Positions 25,881 to 34,464 of a DNA stretch of 64,000 nucleotides are shown one piece after another. Location: contig CAZFNI010000006.1 of the NCBI GenBank assembly GCA_964520655.1, positions 62,001 to 126,000 of the forward strand, in the 5' to 3' direction. Within the stretch, counting starts at the first letter, position 1. Each line of letters starts with the position of its first letter. Made by a program: the position numbers and the translations under genes. The DNA comes from JACQQW01 sp964520655 (GTDB taxonomy: Bacteria; Omnitrophota; Gorgyraeia; Zapsychrales; Fredricksoniimonadaceae). Below the pieces are notes generated by a model. It was not told where the DNA came from. It made no database searches and saw only the letters and a list, made by a program, of their open reading frames with translations.

Positions 25881-27068
25881 ATGAAAATCATCTCAATTGC
25901 GAATCAAAAAGGCGGGTGCGGCAAAACGACCACGGCCATCAATCTGGCCTCGGCCCTGGCATTTAACGGACAGAAGGTCCTTCTCATTGACCTTGATCCT
26001 CAAGCGCACGCGACACTTGGATTGAACATCGACGACGCTAACAGTTTGTACAATGTCATTTCGAAATTAACGCCTAGAAAATTGCGCATCAAGGATATTA
26101 TTACCCGTGCTGACAGGACGTTCGATGTGGTGCCGTCCAATGTTCTCGTTGGCACACTTGAACAAGAGTTGGCGGAAGAGATCGGTCGCGAGCTTAAACT
26201 GGTCGACGTGATCAATGAGATCAAGGGGTTGTATGATTATGTGCTCATCGATTGCCCGCCGTCGTTAGGGTTCCTGACGGTCAATGCGATCCGTGCCAGT
26301 AACGAGGTCATTATCCCTGTTGAGACCAGTCGTTTCTCCATGCAGGGTGTTGACCACCTGCACGACATCATTTTCCTGATCCGCGACCGTTTGAACCACC
26401 CGGTCACAAGCAGGGTGCTCATCACCATGTTCGATTCGCGTTTACGTCATTCCTTCACCATGCTGGCCAAGATGAAGGATAAGTTCGGTAAGCTGTTGTA
26501 TGATACCATTGTTCATGTGAACGTGAAACTAAAGGAAGCAGCGGTCATGGGGGAAGCGGTGCTCAAGTATGATAAATATTGCCGCGGATCCAAAGATTAT
26601 CTGGGCCTCGCGCGTGAGATATTGACCGACGATAAGGTTCTATCCATGCCTGCTCGTGAGAAAACCGTCAAGGCCAAACCTGTTGCTGTTGAGGCGCGGT
26701 CTCAGGAAGAGATCGTTCAGGCTGTGGCTTCCGCCATGGAGGATGCAGCGGATTATCAGCCTTCCGAGCGCATGCAGGAAATTGTTTCCAAAGAAGCGGC
26801 GTCGTTCGCTGGTTCGGCTTTCTTTAAGCTTAATGCTCCCCAGGCGCAGTCGGTGTATGTGACGGGATCTTTCAATGACTGGTCGTTGGATGAATCTTGC
26901 CGCATGAAGAATATCGGCGGTCTCTGGACGTTGCAACTGCCTTTGAAGCCTGGCATGTATAAGTATCAATTCATTGTCGACGGTAAATGGCAGGAAGATC
27001 CTGAGAACAAAATGATCGAACGCAACTCTTTCGGTGACGTCAATTCCCTTATTGAGGTCCAGGGTTAA
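25881..27068 (+). CDS. ParA/MinD-type ATPase fused to CBM48 (AMPK-beta-like) domain
   Basis: 395 aa. Residues 1-250 are a complete ParA/Soj ATPase: deviant Walker A KGGCGKTTT (10-18), DLDPQAHAT (38-46), Walker B VLIDCPPSLG, and 'VETSRFSMQGV'. A linker of about 60 acidic/Ala-rich residues follows. Residues 312-395 match the glycogen-binding CBM48 module of AMPK beta subunits: VYVTGSFNDW, YKYQFIVDGKWQEDP and GDVNSLIEV. ParA ATPases position cargo on nucleoid or membrane; the CBM would tether it to a polysaccharide such as glycogen. No ParB or parS is seen. The fusion is one uninterrupted frame. Confidence 0.9.
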   Translation: MKIISIANQKGGCGKTTTAINLASALAFNGQKVLLIDLDPQAHATLGLNIDDANSLYNVISKLTPRKLRIKDIITRADRTFDVVPSNVLVGTLEQELAEEIGRELKLVDVINEIKGLYDYVLIDCPPSLGFLTVNAIRASNEVIIPVETSRFSMQGVDHLHDIIFLIRDRLNHPVTSRVLITMFDSRLRHSFTMLAKMKDKFGKLLYDTIVHVNVKLKEAAVMGEAVLKYDKYCRGSKDYLGLAREILTDDKVLSMPAREKTVKAKPVAVEARSQEEIVQAVASAMEDAADYQPSERMQEIVSKEAASFAGSAFFKLNAPQAQSVYVTGSFNDWSLDESCRMKNIGGLWTLQLPLKPGMYKYQFIVDGKWQEDPENKMIERNSFGDVNSLIEVQG

Positions 27069-27391
27069 TGCCGAGGCAAGCAGCGTTCTTTAAAGAAGAC
27101 ATCATCGATGGAAAGATGTATGCGGTATTGGCTTATCTGTCGATCCTTTGCATTATTCCGCTCATTTTAAAGAAAAAGAATCCGTTCGTCCTAGCTCACG
27201 GCAAGCAGGGACTTGTCCTTTTTATCGCCCAGGTTGGGGTGATGATATTAAGCATTGTTGTACCGTGGGTCTTCTCGGTGCTCATGTTTGGTCTGTTGAT
27301 CTTTTCGTTCTGGGGCATGATCGCGGTCATCCGGGGCGAAATGGTCGACCTTCCTATCATCAGCGGCATATCCAAAAAGATCGACCTTTAA
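27068..27391 (+). CDS. DUF4870-like small membrane protein
   Basis: 107 aa with three predicted hydrophobic helices. The GKMYAVLAYLSILCIIPLIL and 'KKNPFVLAHGKQGLVLFI' segments match the DUF4870/Tic20-like small membrane protein pattern (H..Q conserved). Its ATG overlaps the TAA of the ParA-CBM48 gene by one base, so it is translationally coupled and may be the membrane partner of that ATPase. Function unknown. Confidence 0.75.
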   Translation: MPRQAAFFKEDIIDGKMYAVLAYLSILCIIPLILKKKNPFVLAHGKQGLVLFIAQVGVMILSIVVPWVFSVLMFGLLIFSFWGMIAVIRGEMVDLPIISGISKKIDL

Positions 27392-27394
27392 GAT

Positions 27395-27871
27395 ATGTTC
27401 AAGAAAATCGTTGATGTGCTCAAAGAGGTTTTCTGGCTGAAGAAATCCCCCAAAAGATCCGCCCGCAAACCTGTCCGGAAAAAGATCAAAGCCCTCCCCA
27501 AAAAAACAGTCAAAGCAATTAAACCTGTTAAAAAAGCGCAGCCGTCTCCTAAAGTTAAATCCTCGATCGTCAAGCCTGTTGCTCCGGCTAAAGAAAAGAA
27601 GATCAAAACGCCCCAGATCGATCCTGCTTTAAAACCCATGGGAGAGATCACGCATTATTTTGACCGCATCAAGGTCGCTGTGCTTAAGATCAACCAGGGG
27701 ACTGTGTTGATCAATGACCGTTTGACCATTATTTCGGGCAAGACCAAATTTGTGCAGAAAGTCTGGTCCATGCAGATCGAAAGCGAGGATGTCAAGGTGG
27801 CCAAGAAGGGGCAGATCGTTGGCATCAAGGTCGACCGTCAGGTTGTTCCCGGCGATATTGTTTATAAATAG
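27395..27871 (+). CDS. Basic protein with EF-Tu domain 2-like barrel
   Basis: 158 aa. Residues 1-75 are very basic and low complexity (Lys/Pro/Ala). Residues about 80-158 form a single beta-barrel resembling EF-Tu domain 2, as in the small 'translation elongation factor-like' proteins: GEITHYFDRIKVAVLKI, SMQIESEDVKVAKKGQIVGI and a final VPGDIVYK. There is no GTPase domain. The Lys-rich tail suggests nucleic-acid or ribosome binding. It begins 3 bp after the DUF4870-like gene. Function unknown; the family similarity is good. Confidence 0.7.
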   Translation: MFKKIVDVLKEVFWLKKSPKRSARKPVRKKIKALPKKTVKAIKPVKKAQPSPKVKSSIVKPVAPAKEKKIKTPQIDPALKPMGEITHYFDRIKVAVLKINQGTVLINDRLTIISGKTKFVQKVWSMQIESEDVKVAKKGQIVGIKVDRQVVPGDIVYK

Positions 27872-27886
27872 CTTTTATGGTATATT
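27858..27886 (+). promoter_or_regulatory. Possible promoter for the pilin-like gene
   Basis: TTGTTT (27858-27863) and TATATT (27881-27886), 17-bp spacer, at the end of the preceding gene. The -10 box ends 7 bp before the ATG at 27894 and no ribosome site is present, so the mRNA would be leaderless. Confidence 0.4.
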
Positions 27887-27893
27887 TGAGTAT

Positions 27894-28064
27894 ATGGGAA
27901 AACGCGGCCAAAATACTGTTGAATATGTTTTGCTAGTCGTCGCTGTGATGCTGGTGATGATCCCTTTTCTGGCACCCAACGGCCCATTCCATACCAAGGT
28001 GGGTAAGGTCGGGGACTCTATTGTTAATAAGATCGACGAAGCCACTTCCAGCATCAATTTCTAA
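27894..28064 (+). CDS. Small type IV pilin-like protein (class III signal peptide)
   Basis: 56 aa. MGKRGQNTVEYVLLVVAV has a basic leader, a G|Q processing site and Glu at mature position +5, followed by a hydrophobic helix: the pattern of Flp-type or class III-signal prepilins. The mature peptide would be about 51 aa, similar in size to Flp pilins. The frame is open further upstream (to 27750), but that part lies inside the preceding gene and does not form a leader. No prepilin peptidase or Tad assembly genes are nearby. Confidence 0.7.
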   Translation: MGKRGQNTVEYVLLVVAVMLVMIPFLAPNGPFHTKVGKVGDSIVNKIDEATSSINF

Positions 28065-28066
28065 TT

Positions 28067-28462
28067 ATGCCTAAACAAACACCTTTATCAGCCAGCCGTA
28101 AGGCTTTGATCGCCCGTTATCTGACATGGGCCTATAAAAGCACAAAAGAGTCCTTTGATCGTTTGGAGAGAAAGACCACCCAGGCGATGGTGGATGAGTT
28201 CATCTGGAAGGGTTTGAATAGTTCCCATCAGGCGGATATGGCTGATCCCGCCTATAAGGCCTTGGTGGATGATTTCCGCCGTTATGTAGATAAGAAGTCG
28301 GTGCAGCCTGTTGATCAGGCCCAATACCGTTATTTATCCAATCGTTTATTGGTCATTGAAAAAGCAGTTAAACATTTTTTGGGTGACAAGGCGCTTTCTA
28401 AAATGCGCTGTGTTTATGAAGAGGAGTTCACTCGACGGATATGGGAATCAAAGGATCATTGA
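28067..28462 (+). CDS. Hypothetical helical protein
   Basis: 131-aa soluble, charge-rich, alpha-helical protein; I do not recognise the family. It starts 2 bp after the pilin-like gene and overlaps the next gene by 22 bp, so it is part of a tight cluster. Aromatic and basic residues are frequent (YLTWAYKSTKESFDRLERK, FRRYVDKKS). No signal peptide, TM segment or catalytic motif is visible. Confidence 0.7.
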   Translation: MPKQTPLSASRKALIARYLTWAYKSTKESFDRLERKTTQAMVDEFIWKGLNSSHQADMADPAYKALVDDFRRYVDKKSVQPVDQAQYRYLSNRLLVIEKAVKHFLGDKALSKMRCVYEEEFTRRIWESKDH

Positions 28463-28887
28463 TGCGCTTTGTTGCGGTCATTTTTGGGGTATTTTGGGCC
28501 TTAGGATCAATGGTTTTTGCCCGGGAGATTGAAGTTGTTATTGGTGGGAAGTCGTATTATTCCATGAAAGATTACCGGGCGGCCCAAAGAGGCCTTGTTG
28601 CGGCGAAGACTCCCCAGTCCGAGAAGATCGATCCTGTCACAGAACAGGCCGTCAATGAATTGAAGTCCGTCAGTTTGGAGCAGGGCATAAGCCGTGTGCG
28701 GACGGATTTTGACCAGAATTGGGATAATCCAACCCCGAAATTCCATGTGGAAGAGGAGAATTTAGAGAAGCAGCTGGAAGCGGTCGCAGATAACCGCAAA
28801 GAACCGGTCTTGGTCGTTTCCGAGAACGGAAAGCTGCGTGTCATGCTCCTGGAAGAGAATAAAACAAGCACTACGCCTGAAAAATAG
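28441..28887 (+). CDS. Hypothetical exported protein
   Basis: 148 aa (141 if the second Met at 28462 is used, which reduces the overlap with the previous gene to one base). An N-terminal signal peptide (GVFWALGSMVFA) is followed by a short, charged, helix-rich mature part with no recognised domain. The sequence GGKSYYSMKDYRAAQRGL is its only distinctive segment. It ends just before the strong rpsO promoter, closing the 25.3-28.9 kb cluster. Confidence 0.65.
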   Translation: MGIKGSLMRFVAVIFGVFWALGSMVFAREIEVVIGGKSYYSMKDYRAAQRGLVAAKTPQSEKIDPVTEQAVNELKSVSLEQGISRVRTDFDQNWDNPTPKFHVEEENLEKQLEAVADNRKEPVLVVSENGKLRVMLLEENKTSTTPEK

Positions 28888-28893
28888 TTTCCC

Positions 28894-28922
28894 TTGACGC
28901 TTGACCCCCGGGCGGGTATAAT
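28894..28922 (+). promoter_or_regulatory. Strong sigma70-like promoter of rpsO-pnp
   Basis: TTGACG (28894-28899), 17-bp spacer, TATAAT (28917-28922). A second TTGACC overlaps at 28901. The roughly 55-nt leader contains a GGCGGC...GCCGTC imperfect hairpin (about 28950-28966) just before the AAGGAGG ribosome site, a plausible site for S15 autoregulation as known in other bacteria. Confidence 0.85.
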
Positions 28923-28984
28923 CCTTGAACTTTTAAGTCATTAACTACAAAGGCGGCAGGGCCGTCTAACAAGGAGGAAGTACG

Positions 28985-29254
28985 TTGGCTATTGTAAAGA
29001 CTAAGAAAACAGAAGTCATTAACCGTTTCAAGACCCACGCGAAAGATACTGGCTCCGCGCCTGTTCAGATCGCCGTGTTGACCGAACAGATCAACGCGCT
29101 CAATTTGCATTTTAAGTCCCATCAGAAGGACTTCCATTCCCGTCGTGGATTGCTCGTATTGATCGGCAAACGCCGCCGTCTTTTGGATTATCTCCAATCG
29201 ATAGATCCCAAAAAATACGAAGAAACCATCAACAAGCTTGATTTACGCAAGTAA
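28985..29254 (+). CDS. rpsO: 30S ribosomal protein S15
   Basis: 89 aa, exactly the family length, covering S15 completely (FKTHAKDTGSAPVQIAVLT, LNLHFKSHQKDFHSRRGLL, KRRRLLDYL). It uses a TTG start 7 bp after a strong AAGGAGG ribosome site; no ATG is available in that position. S15 binds 16S rRNA early in 30S assembly. It is followed 30 bp later by pnp, the classical rpsO-pnp arrangement. Confidence 0.98.
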   Translation: MAIVKTKKTEVINRFKTHAKDTGSAPVQIAVLTEQINALNLHFKSHQKDFHSRRGLLVLIGKRRRLLDYLQSIDPKKYEETINKLDLRK

Positions 29255-29284
29255 AAAGCTTTTATAAAATTTTAAGGATCTATT

Positions 29285-31390
29285 ATGTCTACGGCTCGCG
29301 TTGAGGCCACGTTCAGTGGTCACCCCATCATTATTGAATCAGGAAAATTAGCAAAACAGGCCAATGGAGCGGTTGTTGTATCCGCTGGTGGTACTGTTGT
29401 TTTGGTAACGGCGTGTATGTCCAAGAAGGCCAAAGAAGGCCAGGAATTCTTCCCGTTGACCATCGAATATCAGGAAAGAACTTATGCCGCTGGACGAATC
29501 CCTGGAGGTTTCTTCAAGCGTGAAGGCCGGCCCTCTGAGCGGGAAGTTCTGGTGTCCCGCCTGATCGATCGTCCTGTTCGTCCGTTATTCCCGGAAGGTT
29601 TCCTCAATGAAGTTCAGGTTGTGGCCACGGTGTTAAGCCATGACGGCGAAAATGACCCGGATATTCTGGCCATGATCGGCTCATCCGCGGCATTGATGGT
29701 CTCGGATATTCCATTTGACGGTCCTATCGGCGCTGTGCGTGTCGGTTTGATCGATGGTGAATTAGTCGCTAACCCCACATTTGCCCAAAGAGTTAACAGC
29801 ACGATGGATCTGGTCGTGGCTGGCTGGGGCGACGGCATTGTCATGATCGAGGGGGAGGGAGATCAAGTCCCGGAAGCGAAAGTCCTGGAAGGGTTGAAAT
29901 TCGCGCTGGGGGCTTTGAAAGCTTCTCAAGAGATCCAGAAAAAATTACAGCAACAGGTCGGTAAGGCCAAAGCGGTTGTCCCGGTCAAAGAACCTAATGA
30001 AGCGTTCATCAAGAAAGTACGTTCATTAGGCACTGACCGTTTAAATAAGATCTATAGCGGCATCGCCGACAAGGCTGAGCGCGAGAACGCGGTCAATGCC
30101 TTGTTCGCCGATCTGACCAAGGATTTGACGATCTACGCGGATTGCGCAAAGGCCGGCGAAGAATTCACGGCTGGCGCGGTCAATGCTGTTTTTGAGGTCA
30201 TGCAGTACGAGATCATCCGCCAGAACGTGTTCCAAAAGCAGCTGCGTGCCGACGGGCGTGGTTTAAAAGAGGTCCGTGCCATCGAATGCGAGGCTGGTGT
30301 TCTCCCGCGTACCCATGGTTCGTCATTGTTCACCCGCGGTCAGACCCAGAGTTTGGGTGTTGTGACCTTAGGGACCAAGGATGATGAGCAGTTAGTCGAG
30401 ACCTTGGAAGGTACTTCCTATAAGACATACATGTTGCACTATAATTTCCCTTCGTTCTCTGTTGGTGAGACAAAGCCAATGCGTTCTCCAGGTCGCCGCG
30501 AAGTCGGCCATGGGGCTTTGGCGTCGAAGGCTATCCGCTATGTTATCCCTTCTAAAGAGGATTTCCCTTATACGATCCGCGTGGTCTCTGAGATCTTGGA
30601 ATCCAATGGTTCCTCGTCCATGGCTTCTGTCTGTGCCGGCTGTTTGGCGCTCATGGATGCGGGTGTTCCGCTCAAAGCGACGGTCGCTGGTATTTCCGTC
30701 GGGTTGATCTCGGATGCGACCCAAACGGTCTTGATCACTGATATCATGGGGCTGGAAGATCATTTCGGCGACATGGATTTCAAGGTGGCTGGAAGCCGTA
30801 CAGGCGTCACCGCGATACAGCTGGATCTGAAGATCAAATCACTGTCCATGAGCTTGATCGAACGCACCGTCGCCCAGGCGAGGGAAGCTCGTTTGATGAT
30901 CATCGACACAATGGAAAAGGCCTTACCTGCGCCGCGCAAGGAAATGTCTCCTTATGCGCCACGCATCGTCACCATCCAGATCCCGCAAGATAAGATCGGG
31001 GAAGTGATCGGGCCGGGCGGCAAAACGATCCGTAAGATGATCGAGGAGACCGGTGTTACCTCCATCGACATCGAAGAGGACGGTAAAGTCATCATCGCGT
31101 CCCCTAATGGCGAAGCGTTGGATAAAGCCTACGGCATGATCAAGGGCATGACCCATGAACCCGAGATCGGCGGGATCTTTGATGCGACCGTCAAGCGGAT
31201 CATGAATTTTGGCGTGTTCGTAGAATTCCTTCCTGGCCGCGAAGGTCTGGTGCATGTCTCGGAATTAGCCAATAAATTCGTCAAGGATGTCAATGAGGTC
31301 GTTAAATTAGGCGATAAATTCAAAGTCAAGCTTGTCGAAAAAGACGAGCAGGGCCGCTTTAATTTAAGCAAGAAACAAGCAGAGTCCTAG
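29285..31390 (+). CDS. pnp: Polyribonucleotide nucleotidyltransferase (PNPase)
   Basis: 701 aa, full length. Two RNase PH domains (about 10-225 and 310-545), the second with the catalytic SDIMG-type region seen as LITDIMGLEDHFGDMDFKVAG, then KH (about 552-610, with IGEVIGPGGKTIRKM) and S1 (about 618-690). It degrades RNA phosphorolytically in the 3'-to-5' direction and acts in the degradosome. It ends at a strong terminator. Confidence 0.98.
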   Translation: MSTARVEATFSGHPIIIESGKLAKQANGAVVVSAGGTVVLVTACMSKKAKEGQEFFPLTIEYQERTYAAGRIPGGFFKREGRPSEREVLVSRLIDRPVRPLFPEGFLNEVQVVATVLSHDGENDPDILAMIGSSAALMVSDIPFDGPIGAVRVGLIDGELVANPTFAQRVNSTMDLVVAGWGDGIVMIEGEGDQVPEAKVLEGLKFALGALKASQEIQKKLQQQVGKAKAVVPVKEPNEAFIKKVRSLGTDRLNKIYSGIADKAERENAVNALFADLTKDLTIYADCAKAGEEFTAGAVNAVFEVMQYEIIRQNVFQKQLRADGRGLKEVRAIECEAGVLPRTHGSSLFTRGQTQSLGVVTLGTKDDEQLVETLEGTSYKTYMLHYNFPSFSVGETKPMRSPGRREVGHGALASKAIRYVIPSKEDFPYTIRVVSEILESNGSSSMASVCAGCLALMDAGVPLKATVAGISVGLISDATQTVLITDIMGLEDHFGDMDFKVAGSRTGVTAIQLDLKIKSLSMSLIERTVAQAREARLMIIDTMEKALPAPRKEMSPYAPRIVTIQIPQDKIGEVIGPGGKTIRKMIEETGVTSIDIEEDGKVIIASPNGEALDKAYGMIKGMTHEPEIGGIFDATVKRIMNFGVFVEFLPGREGLVHVSELANKFVKDVNEVVKLGDKFKVKLVEKDEQGRFNLSKKQAES

Positions 31391-31393
31391 TTT

Positions 31394-31420
31394 AAAAAGG
31401 CGGCCTTGTGCCGCCTTTTT
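31394..31420 (+). terminator. Terminator of rpsO-pnp
   Basis: An 11-bp perfect stem AAAAAGGCGGC / GCCGCCTTTTT (31394-31404, 31410-31420), 5-nt loop, T-run included in the stem, 3 bp after the pnp stop codon. The ATG of ftsK follows 10 bp later, so ftsK needs its own start signal or read-through; a TATCTT sequence overlaps the terminator end at 31420-31425. Confidence 0.95.
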
Positions 31421-31430
31421 ATCTTCCACT

Positions 31431-33665
31431 ATGAAGCTTGAACATCTCAACGAGATCAAAGGGATCGTCATCTTAGGCGCCAGCCTGTTATTGCTTGCCA
31501 GTCTGCTGTCCTTTTCTCCTTATGATCTGTCCTGGTATACCTCCGCTCCCTTTCATCCCGCGCACAATCTGATCGGAATTGCTGGCGCTTACATCGCCGG
31601 GATATTTTATTTTGTTTTGGGCTATAGCTCATTTGCGCTGGTCGTGTTCGGCCTGTTTATCAGCTGGAACAAATTCACGTCGCGCGACATCCAGTGTTCA
31701 TTCCCTAAACTCTTAAGTTTGGTTGTTCTGTTGATGGTCGCCAGCGCCCTGCTTGCCATGGCTTTTGCCGTCGATCATCATGAACAGTTCCACGCGGCCG
31801 GCTTGGTCGGTATTATCTTCAGCGATTTCCTCCAAAAATATTTAAGTCCTGTCGGTGCATTGATCACGCTGGTGATCTTAGGAGCATTGGCCTTGGTCGT
31901 CACCGGTGAGTTTATGGTGTCGCCGTTCGTGGTGTGGCTGGTGGGATTCGTCAAGGATGGGGTGGGCAAATTGTTGGGGAATATCAAGATCCCGATGCCG
32001 GCTCCAGCCCCAGTCAAGGCGAAAGAGCCCATCATAAAGAAGACGCCGGAGTTAAGCGAAAAAGATTTTACTGGTCTGGCCAATCCTGCTGAGAATAAGC
32101 CGAAGAAAGATGTGCCGATGCCTGTAGCCGCTGCGGTCAGCAAACCAGCCGAGCCGAATATCCATATCGTTGCCCCTAAAGAAACGCAAAAGCCCTCACC
32201 GCCAGCGCAGCCGAAGGTGGTGGGAGAATATCATCTGCCGTCGCTGGATCTGCTCAAAGATCCTCCGGTTGTCCCGGAAAGCCGTATCCAGGAATCCTTA
32301 AAGAACGGGGCCAAGATCCTGGAAGAAACGCTGGAAGATTTCGGGGTTAATATCAAGGTTGTGGACATTGAGCGCGGTCCCGTGATCACCCGTTATGAGC
32401 TGCAGCCGGCGCCGGGCGTGAAGATCCAGAGCATTTCGTCATTAGCGGATGATATCGCTTTAGCCTTGAGCGCACCCGCGGTGCGTATCTTAGCGCCCAT
32501 TCCAGGCAAGAACCGGGTGGGGATCGAAGTACCAAATGGTGCTACCGCGGCCGTGTTCCTCAAAGATGTTATTTCGCAGGAACAATACCGTTCCGCCAAA
32601 TCAAAGTTGACACTTTGTGTCGGGAAAGATACTTCCGGTAAACCATTGTTCGCGGATCTGGCGGACATGCCGCATTTACTTGTCGCCGGTACGACCGGGT
32701 CGGGTAAGACGGTGTGCTTAAACAGCCTGATCATGTCGATATTATTTAATTCTTCGCCCTCTGAAGTGAAATTCATCATGGTCGACCCCAAAATGGTCGA
32801 GCTTGTGCCGTACAATGATCTGCCGCATTTGATCACGCCGGTCATCACGGATGCCAAGAAGGTCAATCCGGTGTTAAGCTGGCTGGTCGGAGAAATGGAG
32901 AACCGCTATAAGACATTGGCCAAAGAGCAGGTCAAGAACATCAAAGGTTATCATGCCAAAGGTTTGACCATGCCCTATATTGTCGTTGTCGTCGATGAGT
33001 TGGCAGACTTGATGCAGGTGTCAGCCAAGAGTGTCGAGGGGGCCATTGCCCGCCTGGCGCAGCTGGCTCGCGCGGTCGGCATCCATTTGATCTTAGCGAC
33101 CCAGCGTCCATCAGTCGATGTCATCACTGGGGTCATCAAAGCGAATTTTCCTGCACGTATTTCTTTTAAGGTCGCCTCTAAAGTGGATTCACGTACTGTG
33201 CTGGATGCCAACGGCGCGGAAAATCTGCTTGGCAAAGGGGACTTGTTGTTCATGAAGCCTGGCGACAGCAAGCCGACGCGCGGCCAGTGCTGCTATGTGT
33301 CCGATGATGAGATCAACAATGTGATCGCCTTTATCAAGACCCAGGGCAATCCCGAATATAATGATCAGGTATTAAAACCACAGGCTTCTGCTGGTGCCGG
33401 CGGGTCGGAAGAGCAGGATGAGATGTATGATGAAGCGGTGCGGGTTGTGATCGAAACAAACCAGGCGTCGGTGACTATCCTCCAGCGCCGTTTGCGTCTG
33501 GGATATTCCCGAGCGGCGAGGCTGATCGACATGATGGAACAATACGGCATCGTCGGTCCTTATGCAGGAAGCAAGGCCCGAGATATTTTAGTTGACCGGG
33601 AGAAGTGGTTGTTAGAAAATGCAGGAAGCGTACAAAACAATGACCCAGCCAACAACCCAACATAA
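31431..33665 (+). CDS. ftsK: DNA translocase FtsK/SpoIIIE
   Basis: 744 aa. Four N-terminal TM helices (about 10-165), a Pro/Lys-rich linker (about 180-270), the alpha/beta motor with Walker A GTTGSGKT (420-427) and Walker B (VVVDELADLM), and a C-terminal gamma winged-helix domain (about 670-735, RRLRLGYSRAARLIDMMEQYGIVGP) that reads KOPS-like DNA signals. It pumps chromosome ends through the septum. XerD is encoded at 56969, a possible partner. It overlaps the RodZ-like gene. Confidence 0.97.
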   Translation: MKLEHLNEIKGIVILGASLLLLASLLSFSPYDLSWYTSAPFHPAHNLIGIAGAYIAGIFYFVLGYSSFALVVFGLFISWNKFTSRDIQCSFPKLLSLVVLLMVASALLAMAFAVDHHEQFHAAGLVGIIFSDFLQKYLSPVGALITLVILGALALVVTGEFMVSPFVVWLVGFVKDGVGKLLGNIKIPMPAPAPVKAKEPIIKKTPELSEKDFTGLANPAENKPKKDVPMPVAAAVSKPAEPNIHIVAPKETQKPSPPAQPKVVGEYHLPSLDLLKDPPVVPESRIQESLKNGAKILEETLEDFGVNIKVVDIERGPVITRYELQPAPGVKIQSISSLADDIALALSAPAVRILAPIPGKNRVGIEVPNGATAAVFLKDVISQEQYRSAKSKLTLCVGKDTSGKPLFADLADMPHLLVAGTTGSGKTVCLNSLIMSILFNSSPSEVKFIMVDPKMVELVPYNDLPHLITPVITDAKKVNPVLSWLVGEMENRYKTLAKEQVKNIKGYHAKGLTMPYIVVVVDELADLMQVSAKSVEGAIARLAQLARAVGIHLILATQRPSVDVITGVIKANFPARISFKVASKVDSRTVLDANGAENLLGKGDLLFMKPGDSKPTRGQCCYVSDDEINNVIAFIKTQGNPEYNDQVLKPQASAGAGGSEEQDEMYDEAVRVVIETNQASVTILQRRLRLGYSRAARLIDMMEQYGIVGPYAGSKARDILVDREKWLLENAGSVQNNDPANNPT

Positions 33666-34464
33666 TTCACTTCTTAAAGACACCCGCGAGTCCAAAGGCC
33701 TCACGCTTGAGATCGTGCATGAAGCCACCAAGATCCCGCTGGATGCGCTTAAAGCCATTGAGCAGGGGTATTCCACCCGCATCCTAACGCCGTTCTATTA
33801 CAAAGGATTTATCAAGATCTACGCGGAGTTCCTGGGGCTTAATGTTGATGATGTATTAAAAGAGTACCATTTAGACAAAAAGCCTGCCCCTAAGATCGTT
33901 GCGCCGCCTGTTAAGAAACCGGCAAAAGTGAATAAACCTGTCCAGGTTATTGAAAAGTCCCAGCATGTATTGACGGGCTTAAACAACCGCAAGAACCGCG
34001 ATATATTGTCCAGGGTTCTTGCCGCAGCCGCTGTTATCCTTGTTATATTCCTGTTTGTGAAATTTGTTCTCCCTCATATCAAGTTCCCTCAATTCAAGAA
34101 GGCAGCCAAAACTCAAGAGATCGTGCTTGAAAAAGAAAGCAAGGATACGGCTGATAGCAGCGAGAAGCCGGCGTTCAAGCTGATACGTGCCGAGAGCAGT
34201 AATTTAAAGGTCGGATTGTCCGTGCGCGCGGTCAAAGACAGCTGGATACAGGTCAAGGTCGACGGCAAGGTCGTTTACGCCATGACGATCAATAAAGGTA
34301 CGATGGAGAGTTGGGTCGCTTATAATCAGATCGAGCTTTCCGGACGTAATATCAATGAATTAGACATGGAAGTCAATGGTAAACATTTAGGGTCTCTAGG
34401 TTCATCCGAGCGGGGAGCCAGGAAAGCGGTCATCACCCGTGCGGGGCTGACGGTCAAGAAGTGA
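33640..34464 (+). CDS. RodZ-like helix-turn-helix membrane protein
   Basis: 274 aa from the ATG at 33640, chosen because AGGAAG lies 11 bp upstream; the in-frame ATG at 33619 has none. Cytoplasmic HTH_25 domain (about 1-65: LKDTRESKGLTLEIVHEATKIP, FYYKGFIKIYAEFLGL), basic linker, one TM helix (about 123-143), and a periplasmic DUF4115-like beta domain at the C terminus. This is the RodZ layout, which links MreB to the cell-wall elongation machinery. It overlaps the end of ftsK by 26 bp and rimO by 4 bp. Confidence 0.88.
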   Translation: MTQPTTQHNSLLKDTRESKGLTLEIVHEATKIPLDALKAIEQGYSTRILTPFYYKGFIKIYAEFLGLNVDDVLKEYHLDKKPAPKIVAPPVKKPAKVNKPVQVIEKSQHVLTGLNNRKNRDILSRVLAAAAVILVIFLFVKFVLPHIKFPQFKKAAKTQEIVLEKESKDTADSSEKPAFKLIRAESSNLKVGLSVRAVKDSWIQVKVDGKVVYAMTINKGTMESWVAYNQIELSGRNINELDMEVNGKHLGSLGSSERGARKAVITRAGLTVKK

